Shown: positions 1-9,203 of the stretch, piece by piece
How positions within the stretch are numbered: position 1 is the first letter of the stretch
Layout of the letters: each line of letters starts with the position of its first letter
Assembly: GCA_011455275.1 (NCBI GenBank)
Contig: CP015028.1
Coordinates: 1,524,911 to 1,588,910, forward strand
DNA from: Pasteurellaceae bacterium Orientalotternb1
Lineage (GTDB): Bacteria; Pseudomonadota; Gammaproteobacteria; Enterobacterales; Pasteurellaceae
Length of the DNA: 64,000 bases
Reading direction: 5' to 3'
Translations under genes and position numbers: made by a program
The notes under the pieces: model-generated
What the model saw: the letters and a program-made list of their open reading frames with translations, nothing else
Databases searched by the model: none
What the model was told of the DNA's origin: nothing

Positions 1-520
1 TTTTCATTTTACCGCCGTAGAACATATTCAAAAATAGCGTTTCGAGCATATCATCACGGTGGTGTCCCAGTGCGATTTTGGTGGCTCCGAGTTCCGTTGC
101 AGTGCGATATAAAATCCCACGACGCAAGCGAGAACAGAGCGAGCAAGTGGTTTTGCCTTCGGGAATTTTTTCTTTCACGATGCCGTAGGTATTTTCTTCG
201 ACAATTTTATATGCCACGCCGATGCTGTCTAAATAAGCGGGCAATACGTGTTCAGGGAAGCCTGGCTGTTTCTGGTCGAGATTGACTGCCACAATGTCGA
301 AATGGATTGGAGCACTGAGTTTCAAATTGAGCAAAATATCGAGCAAGGTGTAGCTATCTTTACCGCCCGATAAGCAGACCATCACTTTATCGCCGTCTTC
401 AATCATATTGAAATCCGCAATCGCATTGCCAACGTTGCGGCGTAAGCGTTTTTGCAGTTTATTCAAATTGTAGGCAATTTTTTTCTCTTTTTGCGTGTCT
501 TGCAAAGCGTCTTGGGTCAT
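1..520 (-). CDS. ttcA: tRNA 2-thiocytidine synthetase TtcA (partial)
   Basis: Minus-strand gene starting with ATG at 520-518 and running off the left edge, so about 173 N-terminal codons are visible. The ATP-pyrophosphatase PP-loop SGGKDS is near residue 51. A later [10 protein letters not shown] block supplies cysteines of the Fe-S site, and GHHRDD follows. This order matches TtcA, the iron-sulfur enzyme that 2-thiolates cytidine 32 of some tRNAs in the cytoplasm. It is transcribed divergently from the ubiX-type gene. The C-terminal third is outside the window. Confidence 0.93.
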   Translation of the reverse strand, partial: MTQDALQDTQKEKKIAYNLNKLQKRLRRNVGNAIADFNMIEDGDKVMVCLSGGKDSYTLLDILLNLKLSAPIHFDIVAVNLDQKQPGFPEHVLPAYLDSIGVAYKIVEENTYGIVKEKIPEGKTTCSLCSRLRRGILYRTATELGATKIALGHHRDDMLETLFLNMFYGGKMK

Positions 521-597
521 AATATCGAAATTTTCTGAGGTTCAAAAAGCTGAACATAGTAACGGTTTTGGCGTTTTTTTCAAGTGAAAACGCCCTA

Positions 598-607
598 ACA
601 AGCGGTC
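598..607 (+). repeat. DNA uptake signal sequence (Apl type), one of many
   Basis: ACAAGCGGTC, the natural-transformation uptake signal of the Actinobacillus pleuropneumoniae / Mannheimia branch. Further copies or complements occur throughout, for example 5158-5167 and 9189-9198, and at many points inside the prophages, often followed by a TTTTGCAAA-like tail. The copies are diagnostic of the lineage. Confidence 0.85.
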
Positions 608-641
608 AGATCCTCATCATTTTTTGCAAATCAGGAACATT

Positions 642-1214
642 ATGACAACCAAACGAATTATCATCGGCATTAGTGGAGCAAGTGGCTTTCAATACGGCTT
701 TAAGGCGTTGGAATTATTGAAACAAGTAGATGTGGAAACGCATCTGGTGGTGTCAAAAGGGGCGGAGCTAACCCGTCAATATGAAACGGATATTCCCGCC
801 GAAGCCTTGCTTGATCTCGCTGATGTAATTCACCCGATTCACAATGTAGCAGCGAGTATTGCCAGCGGTTCGTTTAAAACAATGGGAATGTTGATTGCCC
901 CTTGCTCAATGCGAACCTTAGCATCAGTCGCCCACGGTTTCAGCGACAATTTGCTCACCCGTGCGGCAGATGTGGTGTTGAAAGAACGCAGAAAACTGGT
1001 ACTAATGGTGCGAGAAACGCCGTTGCATTTGACTCATTTGGACAATATGCGAAAAGTCACCGAAATGGGCGGCATTATTTTTCCGCCCGTGCCAGCGTTG
1101 TATCACCAGCCGAAAACGGTCGATGAAATCGTGGCTCACAGCGTCAGCCGTGCGTTAGATCAATTCGATTTAGCGATTGAAATGCCACGTTGGCAAGGAA
1201 AAGGTGATGAATAA
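642..1214 (+). CDS. ubiX: UbiX-family flavin prenyltransferase
   Basis: A 190-residue flavoprotein. It has the N-terminal GISGASG nucleotide-binding turn, a central APCSMRTLA block and a C-terminal [13 protein letters not shown] block, all typical of UbiX/Pad1. The family prenylates FMN to make the cofactor of UbiD-type decarboxylases. The start is the ATG at 642, after an AGGAAC ribosome binding site; an upstream TTG at 624 lies inside an uptake-signal tail and is unlikely. It overlaps the next gene by 8 bases, so the two are probably co-transcribed. A role as the partner subunit of a hydroxyarylic acid decarboxylase cannot be excluded. Confidence 0.88.
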   Translation: MTTKRIIIGISGASGFQYGFKALELLKQVDVETHLVVSKGAELTRQYETDIPAEALLDLADVIHPIHNVAASIASGSFKTMGMLIAPCSMRTLASVAHGFSDNLLTRAADVVLKERRKLVLMVRETPLHLTHLDNMRKVTEMGGIIFPPVPALYHQPKTVDEIVAHSVSRALDQFDLAIEMPRWQGKGDE

Positions 1215-1635
1215 CATCCCAACTAAACTCATTGATTTTATTCAACAAAATCATATCGTCAGTCTCGCCTGCTCACATCAAGGGGAAATTTGGGCGGCGA
1301 GCTGTTTTTACACTTTTGACCCACAAAACAACCGCTTGATCGTGCTCACCAAGCAAAGTACCCAGCACGGCAAAATGATGTTGGCAAATCCGCATATCGC
1401 TGGCACGATTGCTGCTCAACCCGATAATATTCAGGATATTGAAGGCATTCAATTTACTGCCATCGCTCAATGTTTAACGGACAGCAAAGCGGAACAAGCC
1501 CGTTTGCTCTACATCGCCCGCCATCCGATTGCCAAACTGTTTTCAAGCGATGTGTGGGAAATTCGCTTCACCCGCATCAAACACACTGAAAACCGCTTGG
1601 CGTTTGCTCAGAAAACTGAATGGCAAGCAAAATAA
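1207..1635 (+). CDS. YhbP/UPF0306-like FMN-binding split-barrel protein
   Basis: A 142-residue protein starting at the ATG at 1207, inside the end of the ubiX-type gene and preceded by AAGGAAAAGG. The pattern of an N-terminal [12 protein letters not shown], a central [15 protein letters not shown] and a terminal [13 protein letters not shown] matches the YhbP (UPF0306) branch of the pyridoxamine-phosphate-oxidase-like fold. The substrate is unknown. Translational overlap with a flavin-modifying enzyme suggests, as inference only, a flavin-linked function. Confidence 0.75.
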   Translation: MNNIPTKLIDFIQQNHIVSLACSHQGEIWAASCFYTFDPQNNRLIVLTKQSTQHGKMMLANPHIAGTIAAQPDNIQDIEGIQFTAIAQCLTDSKAEQARLLYIARHPIAKLFSSDVWEIRFTRIKHTENRLAFAQKTEWQAK

Positions 1636-1661
1636 AAAGATGCCAGACTGATCTGGCGTCC
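1634..1661 (-). terminator. Intrinsic terminator for cydDC
   Basis: A stem GATGCCAGA / TCTGGCGTC with a four-base loop. On the minus strand it is followed by a T run, just after the cydC stop. It sits between two convergent genes and may act on both strands. Confidence 0.7.
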
Positions 1662-1666
1662 TAGTC

Positions 1667-3334
1667 TTATTTAATAATTCGACCGCTATCTATCTGATAC
1701 ACTTTGTCAAATTTTTCCAAACCGCTCATACGGTGGGTGATCATCAATAGTGTGCGATTTTCACAGTACTGGAAAATCAATTGTAGAATTTGTTGCTCGG
1801 TATCACGGTCAAGCCCTTCCGTTGGCTCATCAAGTAGCACAATTTCCGCAGAACTCAGTAACAAACGAGCCAAACCTAAACGACGCTGTTCACCACCCGA
1901 TAGTGGTCTTCCGCCTTCGCCTAGCCATAAATTTAAGCCTTCTTGTTCGGTTAAATGGCTCAAGCCGACTTTGTTGAGCACCGAAAATAACTCATCATCA
2001 CTCGCCTGGGGGTTGCCCATTTTTAAGTTATCTTTCAGCGTTGAGCTAAAAATATGCACCCGTTGGCTAAGGGTAACGATTCGCTCACGCAGTGTCGCTT
2101 CGGGGTAATCAGCAATATTGCAAAAGTTTAGCAAAATCTGACCACTTGTTGCGTCATAATTTCGCACAAGCAGTTGGAAAATGGTCGATTTGCCGCTACC
2201 CGTTTTGCCTAAAATGGCGACTTTCTGCCCTGCCAAAATCTCAAAGGAGAGATCATTCAACGCTTTTTCTGGGCGGTTTGGATAGCTAAAACTCACTTGT
2301 GCAAAACGAACAAGCGGTTGGTTTCTCTCGATTTTTTGCCATTTTGCTGAACCGTTAAAAGCAACCAACGGCTGCTGTTCGGTAATTTCACTCAAACGCT
2401 GTGCCGCTGCAATCACCTGCCCTAAGTGCAAAAAGGCAATGCCGATCGGACTGAGAATTTCCAGCGAAGCCAGCACGCAGAACACCACCAACGCAATTAA
2501 CGCATCGGGTTCATCGGCGGCTGGCACGTTAATTGCCGTTGCCGAAAGATAAATCACCACCGTCACCAAAATGCCGTTAAAGGCGATCAGCAACGCATTT
2601 GACCAACCAGCCAACTGACTTTCTCGGCTTTGGGCGTTCAGCCATTGTTGTTCGGTGCGTTGCAATTTTTCCGTGGCTTGCTGCTGGATGCCGAACAGTA
2701 AAAATTCGGCATTCAATTGAATCCATTCAATAAACTGGCTGCGATAAGTCGCTCGTGAAATAATCGCTGTTTTGCCAAGTCTCTGCCCTAACTTGTAGAA
2801 AACAAACGGAAAAATCAGCAATAATGCCGTTAAGCTGCCGCAGATCACCAAAGCTAATACAGGCGACACAAACAGCAAGCCAATCGCCATAAAGACAATC
2901 ACCATCACCGCACTGACGAAGGGGGAAATCAGGTTGAGATAGAGCGTATCAAGGGTGTCCACGTCCGAAACCAAGCGGTTTAGCAGCTCACTGTTGCGAT
3001 AGCGGCTTACCCCCGCTGGACTGAGCGGAATGAGTTTGCGAAAGACCGCAACTCGCAGATTTGCCAGCACTTTAAAAGTACCGTCGTGGGTAACAAGGCG
3101 TTCAAAATAGCGGGAAACTGTCCGCCCAATCGCCAAGCCCCGCACGCCAGAAGAGGGGTAGAAAAAGTTAAACAGCAAACTTGAACCAACCAATGCCGAC
3201 GCTGCCAAAAACCAGCCCGATAAACTCAATAGCCCGATACTTGCCGCCAGGCTGGTGATCGCCAAAATAATGCCTAGCACGAGTTGCCATAAATGATGGC
3301 GATATAAAGAAAGAAAAGGGAAAAGTGAACGCAT
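1667..3334 (-). CDS. cydC: Heterodimeric ABC exporter subunit CydC
   Basis: A 555-residue fusion of a six-helix membrane domain (about residues 1-310) and an ATPase domain. The ATPase has Walker A GKTGSGKST near residue 375, signature LSGGEQRR near 476 and Walker B VLLDEPTEG. With CydD it exports glutathione and cysteine to the periplasm and is needed for assembly of cytochrome bd oxidase. The start overlaps the cydD stop as TAATG, so the two are translationally coupled. A terminator follows the gene. Confidence 0.93.
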   Translation of the reverse strand: MRSLFPFLSLYRHHLWQLVLGIILAITSLAASIGLLSLSGWFLAASALVGSSLLFNFFYPSSGVRGLAIGRTVSRYFERLVTHDGTFKVLANLRVAVFRKLIPLSPAGVSRYRNSELLNRLVSDVDTLDTLYLNLISPFVSAVMVIVFMAIGLLFVSPVLALVICGSLTALLLIFPFVFYKLGQRLGKTAIISRATYRSQFIEWIQLNAEFLLFGIQQQATEKLQRTEQQWLNAQSRESQLAGWSNALLIAFNGILVTVVIYLSATAINVPAADEPDALIALVVFCVLASLEILSPIGIAFLHLGQVIAAAQRLSEITEQQPLVAFNGSAKWQKIERNQPLVRFAQVSFSYPNRPEKALNDLSFEILAGQKVAILGKTGSGKSTIFQLLVRNYDATSGQILLNFCNIADYPEATLRERIVTLSQRVHIFSSTLKDNLKMGNPQASDDELFSVLNKVGLSHLTEQEGLNLWLGEGGRPLSGGEQRRLGLARLLLSSAEIVLLDEPTEGLDRDTEQQILQLIFQYCENRTLLMITHRMSGLEKFDKVYQIDSGRIIK

Positions 3335-5076
3335 TACGAATTTCCTAATAATTCTGCAAAAAATCCTTGATTTTCAAGAGTTTCAAAATTGCCCTGTTGG
3401 ATAAATTGTCCTTGTTTCATCACCCAAATCTCATCACACTGTTTTAAATCTTCAATACGGTGGGTGATCATCAAGGTGGCTTGCTCTCGACTGAGATTGT
3501 GCAAGGCTTGCAATACTTGTTGTTCCGACTGTAAATCTAAACTGGCGGTCGGCTCATCAAGTAGTAGCAGTTGGTAAGGTCGCAACAAAGCTCGAGCAAT
3601 GGCGATGCGTTGAGCTTGCCCGCCTGAAATGCCGAGATTACTGTCGTGCACTTCGCTATCCAGCCCCAAACGGTGCACAAATTCGTCCGCTTTTGAGCGT
3701 TGCAACGCCATTTCGATTTCCTGATCCGTTGCCTTTGTGTTACCAAGCAGAATATTTTCTCGCAGTGTGCCTTTCATTAACTGCGGATTTTGTCCCACCC
3801 ACGCCAATTTGCCACGCCAATCCGCCATATTCAGATCTCGCAATTCCACCCCGTTGATTTTGACAGAGCCTTGATACGCCAGAAAACCGAGCAACATATT
3901 CATCAACGAGGTTTTTCCTGCTCCACTCTGACCGACTAACGCAATATGTTGATGAGCTGAAATTTCAAAATTCAATGGTTGGGTCAGCGGTTTGCCTTGT
4001 GGGGAAAGGATCACACATTCCTTTGCTTGAATAACAAGCGGTTGATTTGGTACGTTTTTTTGCCCTTCGGTTTGAGTGAGAATATCTTCATTCAAAAAGG
4101 TTTCGATATTATCTGCAGCTCCAATCGCTGCGGCTTTGTCGTGATAATAAACCCCAAGCTCCCGCAGTGGCTGATAAAATTCAGGGGCAAGCATCAAACA
4201 GAAAAAGCCGATAAACATCGTGACTGCCGTGTCGTAGCTGCCGAAATCCAACTCGCCCAAATAGCTGAAACCGAAATAAACTGCCATCACCGCAATCGAA
4301 ATTGCGGTAAAAAATTCCAACACTGCAGACGAGAGAAACGCCATTTTCAGCACATCCATTGTACTGAGACGAAATTCTTCGGTGCGTTGATAAATCTGAT
4401 CCGTTTGGGCTTCCGCCTGACCAAACAAACGAATGGTCTCCAAACCTTTTAAGTTATCCAAAAATTGTCCGCTCAAGCGAGATAGCACACCGATATTGCG
4501 TTGGTTTGCGTCCGCCGCTTTAAAACCCGCCAACGCCATAAAAATCGGCAATAGTGGCAAAGTCAAAAACAAAATCAACCCCGCCGCCCAATTCAGTGGG
4601 AAAACAAAACAGAGAATCACCAGCGGAACGATTAGCGATAAAAATTGTTGCGGTAAATAGCGGGCGTAGAAGTTGTGAATATTTTCAACTTGCTCCAACA
4701 TCAACGTCGCCCAACTGCCCGCAGGACGCTGTTGAATTGCCATTGGTCCAACGGTGGCAAGTTTTTCCATAATTTGTTGGCGTAGATGCAACCGCAAGGT
4801 TTTGCCTGCTTGGAAGCCAGTCCGTTCACGCAGCCATAAAATTACCGCCCTTCCGAAAAAACAGCCAAGCAACAACGCCAGTTGCGGTAAAAACGTGGCA
4901 GGAGATTGCTTTTCTGCAATCATTTTATGCAACATCGATGCCAGTAGCCCCATTTGTGCCACAATCAACAACGCCCCGACAGAGCCAAGTAATACGTTGA
5001 GATAGAGCCATTTTTTAACGATTTTCTGCTGCTGCCGAAGCCATTTTTGCAGGTGTTTTTGACGTTGTTTGTCCAT
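3334..5076 (-). CDS. cydD: Heterodimeric ABC exporter subunit CydD
   Basis: A 580-residue half-transporter and first gene of the cydDC operon. Membrane segments occupy roughly residues 20-300. The ATPase domain has GQSGAGKTS (Walker A, near 380), ISGGQAQR (signature, near 482) and LLLDEPTAS (Walker B). It is the partner of CydC in thiol export across the inner membrane. The 160-base gap upstream, toward tamB, contains an uptake signal. Confidence 0.93.
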   Translation of the reverse strand: MDKQRQKHLQKWLRQQQKIVKKWLYLNVLLGSVGALLIVAQMGLLASMLHKMIAEKQSPATFLPQLALLLGCFFGRAVILWLRERTGFQAGKTLRLHLRQQIMEKLATVGPMAIQQRPAGSWATLMLEQVENIHNFYARYLPQQFLSLIVPLVILCFVFPLNWAAGLILFLTLPLLPIFMALAGFKAADANQRNIGVLSRLSGQFLDNLKGLETIRLFGQAEAQTDQIYQRTEEFRLSTMDVLKMAFLSSAVLEFFTAISIAVMAVYFGFSYLGELDFGSYDTAVTMFIGFFCLMLAPEFYQPLRELGVYYHDKAAAIGAADNIETFLNEDILTQTEGQKNVPNQPLVIQAKECVILSPQGKPLTQPLNFEISAHQHIALVGQSGAGKTSLMNMLLGFLAYQGSVKINGVELRDLNMADWRGKLAWVGQNPQLMKGTLRENILLGNTKATDQEIEMALQRSKADEFVHRLGLDSEVHDSNLGISGGQAQRIAIARALLRPYQLLLLDEPTASLDLQSEQQVLQALHNLSREQATLMITHRIEDLKQCDEIWVMKQGQFIQQGNFETLENQGFFAELLGNS

Positions 5077-5236
5077 AAGGTAGTTTTATATTCCTTAAAA
5101 ATTCATAATTCGCTACACACTCCCTTTTCCACTTGCGGGATAGGAAAAAGTAGGGGAACAAGCGGTCAGTTCCGAGCAATTTTTTGCAAATCATCTCATC
5201 TCGCCTTCCACAGAAGCGGGGAAGAAACATATTTCG

Positions 5237-8200
5237 TTAATCAAACTCAAATCTATAGAATAAATCAACAGCTTGATTGACACTCGACATCCATTGTAAA
5301 TACAAACTTGGTGCAAGACGATAACGTAAGGTAAGTTCGGTTAAAGGGGCAAAAATTCCCACCGCATATTTCACTTTAAATTTAGGTGTGAGACTGCCAC
5401 TGACTTCTACTTTGGTATTATCACCGATCCCTGCGGTTGTCACATTCAGATCGGTAATACCAAAAGCACTTCCTACGCCACCAACTAATTTACTGCTTTT
5501 TGATAAACTCAAACCAATCAAAGCCGCCGCAATGGAGTTGCTTGAACTGCCATCACCACTCGACTCTAAACTTCTTCCAGTTAAAACGTAAGAAAGGGCT
5601 TGGTCTTGTGCCATTGCAGGGGTTGAAAACACTTTTACATCTGGCGAATCTGCAATACCAGTCACTTTTACCCCAGCGACAATGCTTGGGTCTTCCATCG
5701 CTTCTGGATTACGAATCGCTTCAATATCTAAAGTCGGTTGCGATGGTAGCCCAGAAAATGAAATGAGCCCTTTTCGAATCACTAAGTCTTGTCCAAAGGA
5801 AGCAAAGGTTCCATTTTTTAAGTTAACTTGCCCGTATAAACCAAGCCCTTTATCTCCCTGTCGAACTTTGAGTATGCCGTAAATATCAGTTTTCAACCCA
5901 TAAGCGTCCAAACTCACTCGCTCTACACGATCGTTTCCGATATTGACTAAAATATCAGCCTTAATCGCCATTCCTTTGCTATTTTGACTGGGTAAAGTCG
6001 TTGGCAGCGGGATTTTTTGCTTGTGTTTTGCCGAACCGTCCATAATCACTTCATCATCGCTGATGCTCACTGCACTTTCAGGCAATTCTTCAACTGCGAT
6101 TCTTGCCCACGGGATATCCACATTTCCAGATAACAGTAACGCATTCGGAGTCGCCTTTACTTCAATATTTGGACTGACATCGACCTTGGCAATTCCTGGA
6201 ATATCAATACGAAAACGGTTTGCTTGAGCACTAACTCGAGTGTGCCATGCTTCCAATTTTTGCCAATTGGCATCACCTTCAAGCACCAAATTACTCTCTT
6301 TGGTTTGAATATTGCCTTTTAGCGTTGAACTGGCACCATTAAAATTCAGAGCAAGATTTCCGCCTGTCACATCAAATGGCATCATATAGGCTTTAACTTT
6401 TAGCCCTGTTAAATTCAAATTACCAAAAAGTTGTGGTGATAATGCATTCCCCCCAAAAGTTAAACGGGCATTGAGTTCGCCATCGACACTTTCACCACTA
6501 CTAAGTAGCGGACTAATCACACTTAGATTGATTCGCTCAAGATTTAGATTACCCGATAAAGCACGTGTTTTGGCAATATCTTTCATCAGCAGCTCACTAA
6601 CCAATCGACCATTATTTTCAAGGCGAATATCGGTGTTAAGTTTTAAATTATTCTCAGCCAAATTCGCTTTGATACTCAATGGTTTCAAGCTAATCGGCAG
6701 TGTGCGGTAGTCAATTTTTTGCACCAATTTAATGCCGTTGGAATTGACCTCCACATTCACCACTGGGCTTTTGTTCGTAAACCATGCAGCATCACCTTTA
6801 GCTGACAAATTGCCAGATAATTGGCTCTCTTTCGGTAAAAATTCTTGGATAGCGGCTAAATCAAACGACTTAATCTCAAACGGCACTTTGCCCTCTTTGC
6901 CAGCGGAAAAGGCTTGCGGAAAGCACAAATTGAGCTTTGGATTACGCCAGCAGTGTGCAGAAATATCGGCATTGATCTGTTTATTATCGTAGGTAATTTG
7001 CACCGCTTTATCATTTTTCCATTCACCAACAGGCGAGCTCATTGCGACATTGCTTAACAGCCCTTGCCAACGCTGTTGCACACGGTCAAATTTTCCCGAA
7101 ATTTGCAAATTCGCCCCAACAGGATCGCCTTTGGAAGTCAGTTTCAAATTGTGGTTCGCTTCGCTGCCTGAGACGGTTAAATTCGCTTGTTCGATTTTGA
7201 TCTCACCATGACGGAACTGTTTAATCGCAATATCCAAATCGCCTTGAACCATTTTTTCGGCAGTGATTTTGCCTTTAGCGATAACTTGTTGTAATTGCGT
7301 TTCCGCATAGCTGATGTTATTGCCCGTTAGATCTAAATCAAGCGAAGGTTCGGTGACTTTGCCCTGCAGCCGTACTTTTCCTTTCAAACTGGCTTTTAAA
7401 TTCGGTACTAAGCCTTGCAAATTCGGGGCGTTGATGTCTGCAGAAAAATCTGATTGCTCGCCCAACACACCTTTTAAGGTGATATTGTTTTCACCATAAA
7501 TTAAATTGGCTTGCGGCACTGTTAGCAATGTCTGATTATTGGCTGTCAGCTCGCCTTTGAGCTGTAATTTTTTGTTGGCGATAGTCCCGAACAGATTCAT
7601 TTCGGAAACGGCAACACCCCACTGTTCCGCCTGCTTGCCTCTGCCCGCAAACCCCGTGGATTGCAAATCCCCTGAAAGCAGAGCCGCCCATTCTGGCGTG
7701 AGTGATTTGGTATTGATGCCGTCAAGGTTCGCTTTGGCATTCCATTCTACGCCATTTGACCAATCCACTTTGCCCGTTAAATTCACCTTGCCTTGCAAAG
7801 CGTTGAGAGCAAGCTGCTCTAATTCAAACTGAGTTAATTCACCTTTGCCTTTTACGGCAATATCCCCCGCAGGCAAGCCCATTCCGCTTATCGCCACGCT
7901 GCCGTTGAGTTGGTAATTAAGAAGATCGCCCTCCAAAGCGAAATCAAGCTTTTTCAGTTTCAGTGGCTCTTCCCCTTTTTCTCCGATGAACGGATAACGC
8001 ACTTCATCACTTTTCACGGTTAAATTAAGCGGTGTTTTCGGCTCCGCAAGCTGCACAGATCCTTGAATATCGGCTTTGACTGCCCCTTGCGTTTTCACCG
8101 CCAATGCGGTGGTACCAAATAGCTCACCTGATAGATTGAGATCGACTTGGCTAGCAGGCAGTTTAAATTCAGCCAGATCTGGTGTCTCGGCGTTGAGTTG

Positions 8201-9166
8201 CCACGCAAGCGGGTAATTGCCGTCTAAAGTCAACAAGCCTTGCCCTGTAACATTACCTTTATCCGTTTGAATATTCAGCGTTTTTAGCTCAATGGATTGT
8301 TCATCAGATTTTCCCACTAAGGCGACAGATGAGACTTTCACCAATGATTGTGGCTCGCCTTTTTCGCCTTTCTCGTTGCGAGTTTGCTGTTCAATATGGA
8401 TATTTTGAGCCTGAAGATCGTTCACCGTTAAATTTAAGGGCAATTTGATCGGCTCTAATTTGGTTAATCGTGGTTGAGAAAGCTGCTGTTTTAACGCTGC
8501 CCAATCAATGGGTGGATTTGCAAATTTTTGCTCGGAACTGACCGCTTGTTCGGCATTTTTCGACGGTAAACGCAAGGTCAAACCACGCAATTCCGTTGGT
8601 GAAAGATGAAGATTTTTACCTTCACCAGCCAAGCCTGAATGAAAATGATCGAGTAGGATCGCCATTTCATCGACATTCACTTGTACATTGTCGAGAGCAA
8701 GCTGTTTTAATTCGATGGGCAATGGCAAACTAAATTCGCCCGTCTTTCTTTCTTGTTTAGGGTTTGAAGGCGGTAATTTGCTGGTATCAATCTGAATATG
8801 GGCATTTTTCACCGCCACATTTTCGACACAAGCTTTGCGTTCCAACAAGCAGCCGAAACCGAGATGTAAATCGGCTTGACCGACTTGAACATCTACGCCA
8901 TCCATTTTAAACGCCGTATCTGACAGCGTTAAGCCGTCTTGCAAGCTGCCTTCCACTTTGCTGAAACTCAAGCCATCAACGGCTTTCGCCACCCACTGCA
9001 ATGCCAACTGCTGACCTTTGCCAGTGCTAAGAAAGGCGATTGGCACCGCAATCACTAACAGCAATAATGCTAAGCCCCAACGCAGCCAGCGGCGTTTCTT
9101 TGGTGGATGAGAAGTTTCTGTACTTTGAGTTTCAGTGATTTGTTGCTCTGTCTTTTGATGTTCCAT
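5237..9166 (-). CDS. tamB: Translocation and assembly module protein TamB
   Basis: A 1309-residue protein with one N-terminal membrane anchor (about residues 25-45) after a charged cytoplasmic tail. A long repetitive beta-rich periplasmic region follows, then the C-terminal DUF490/TamB domain that docks on TamA. TamB spans the periplasm and works in outer-membrane protein assembly and envelope lipid transport. The start is the ATG at 9166; an in-frame GTG at 9217 would overlap tamA. An uptake signal lies between the two genes. Many antisense open frames in this gene reflect its repetitive composition and are not genes. Confidence 0.92.
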   Translation of the reverse strand: MEHQKTEQQITETQSTETSHPPKKRRWLRWGLALLLLVIAVPIAFLSTGKGQQLALQWVAKAVDGLSFSKVEGSLQDGLTLSDTAFKMDGVDVQVGQADLHLGFGCLLERKACVENVAVKNAHIQIDTSKLPPSNPKQERKTGEFSLPLPIELKQLALDNVQVNVDEMAILLDHFHSGLAGEGKNLHLSPTELRGLTLRLPSKNAEQAVSSEQKFANPPIDWAALKQQLSQPRLTKLEPIKLPLNLTVNDLQAQNIHIEQQTRNEKGEKGEPQSLVKVSSVALVGKSDEQSIELKTLNIQTDKGNVTGQGLLTLDGNYPLAWQLNAETPDLAEFKLPASQVDLNLSGELFGTTALAVKTQGAVKADIQGSVQLAEPKTPLNLTVKSDEVRYPFIGEKGEEPLKLKKLDFALEGDLLNYQLNGSVAISGMGLPAGDIAVKGKGELTQFELEQLALNALQGKVNLTGKVDWSNGVEWNAKANLDGINTKSLTPEWAALLSGDLQSTGFAGRGKQAEQWGVAVSEMNLFGTIANKKLQLKGELTANNQTLLTVPQANLIYGENNITLKGVLGEQSDFSADINAPNLQGLVPNLKASLKGKVRLQGKVTEPSLDLDLTGNNISYAETQLQQVIAKGKITAEKMVQGDLDIAIKQFRHGEIKIEQANLTVSGSEANHNLKLTSKGDPVGANLQISGKFDRVQQRWQGLLSNVAMSSPVGEWKNDKAVQITYDNKQINADISAHCWRNPKLNLCFPQAFSAGKEGKVPFEIKSFDLAAIQEFLPKESQLSGNLSAKGDAAWFTNKSPVVNVEVNSNGIKLVQKIDYRTLPISLKPLSIKANLAENNLKLNTDIRLENNGRLVSELLMKDIAKTRALSGNLNLERINLSVISPLLSSGESVDGELNARLTFGGNALSPQLFGNLNLTGLKVKAYMMPFDVTGGNLALNFNGASSTLKGNIQTKESNLVLEGDANWQKLEAWHTRVSAQANRFRIDIPGIAKVDVSPNIEVKATPNALLLSGNVDIPWARIAVEELPESAVSISDDEVIMDGSAKHKQKIPLPTTLPSQNSKGMAIKADILVNIGNDRVERVSLDAYGLKTDIYGILKVRQGDKGLGLYGQVNLKNGTFASFGQDLVIRKGLISFSGLPSQPTLDIEAIRNPEAMEDPSIVAGVKVTGIADSPDVKVFSTPAMAQDQALSYVLTGRSLESSGDGSSSNSIAAALIGLSLSKSSKLVGGVGSAFGITDLNVTTAGIGDNTKVEVSGSLTPKFKVKYAVGIFAPLTELTLRYRLAPSLYLQWMSSVNQAVDLFYRFEFD

Positions 9167-9203
9167 TTGCAAAATATTCCCAAAATCTGACCGCTTGTTC
9201 GAC

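Noticed and set aside
5388-7832. Several 60-100-codon plus-strand open frames inside tamB and others like them in the cydDC region.
   Set aside because: They are antisense to long conserved genes, lack ribosome binding sites and have no recognisable content.
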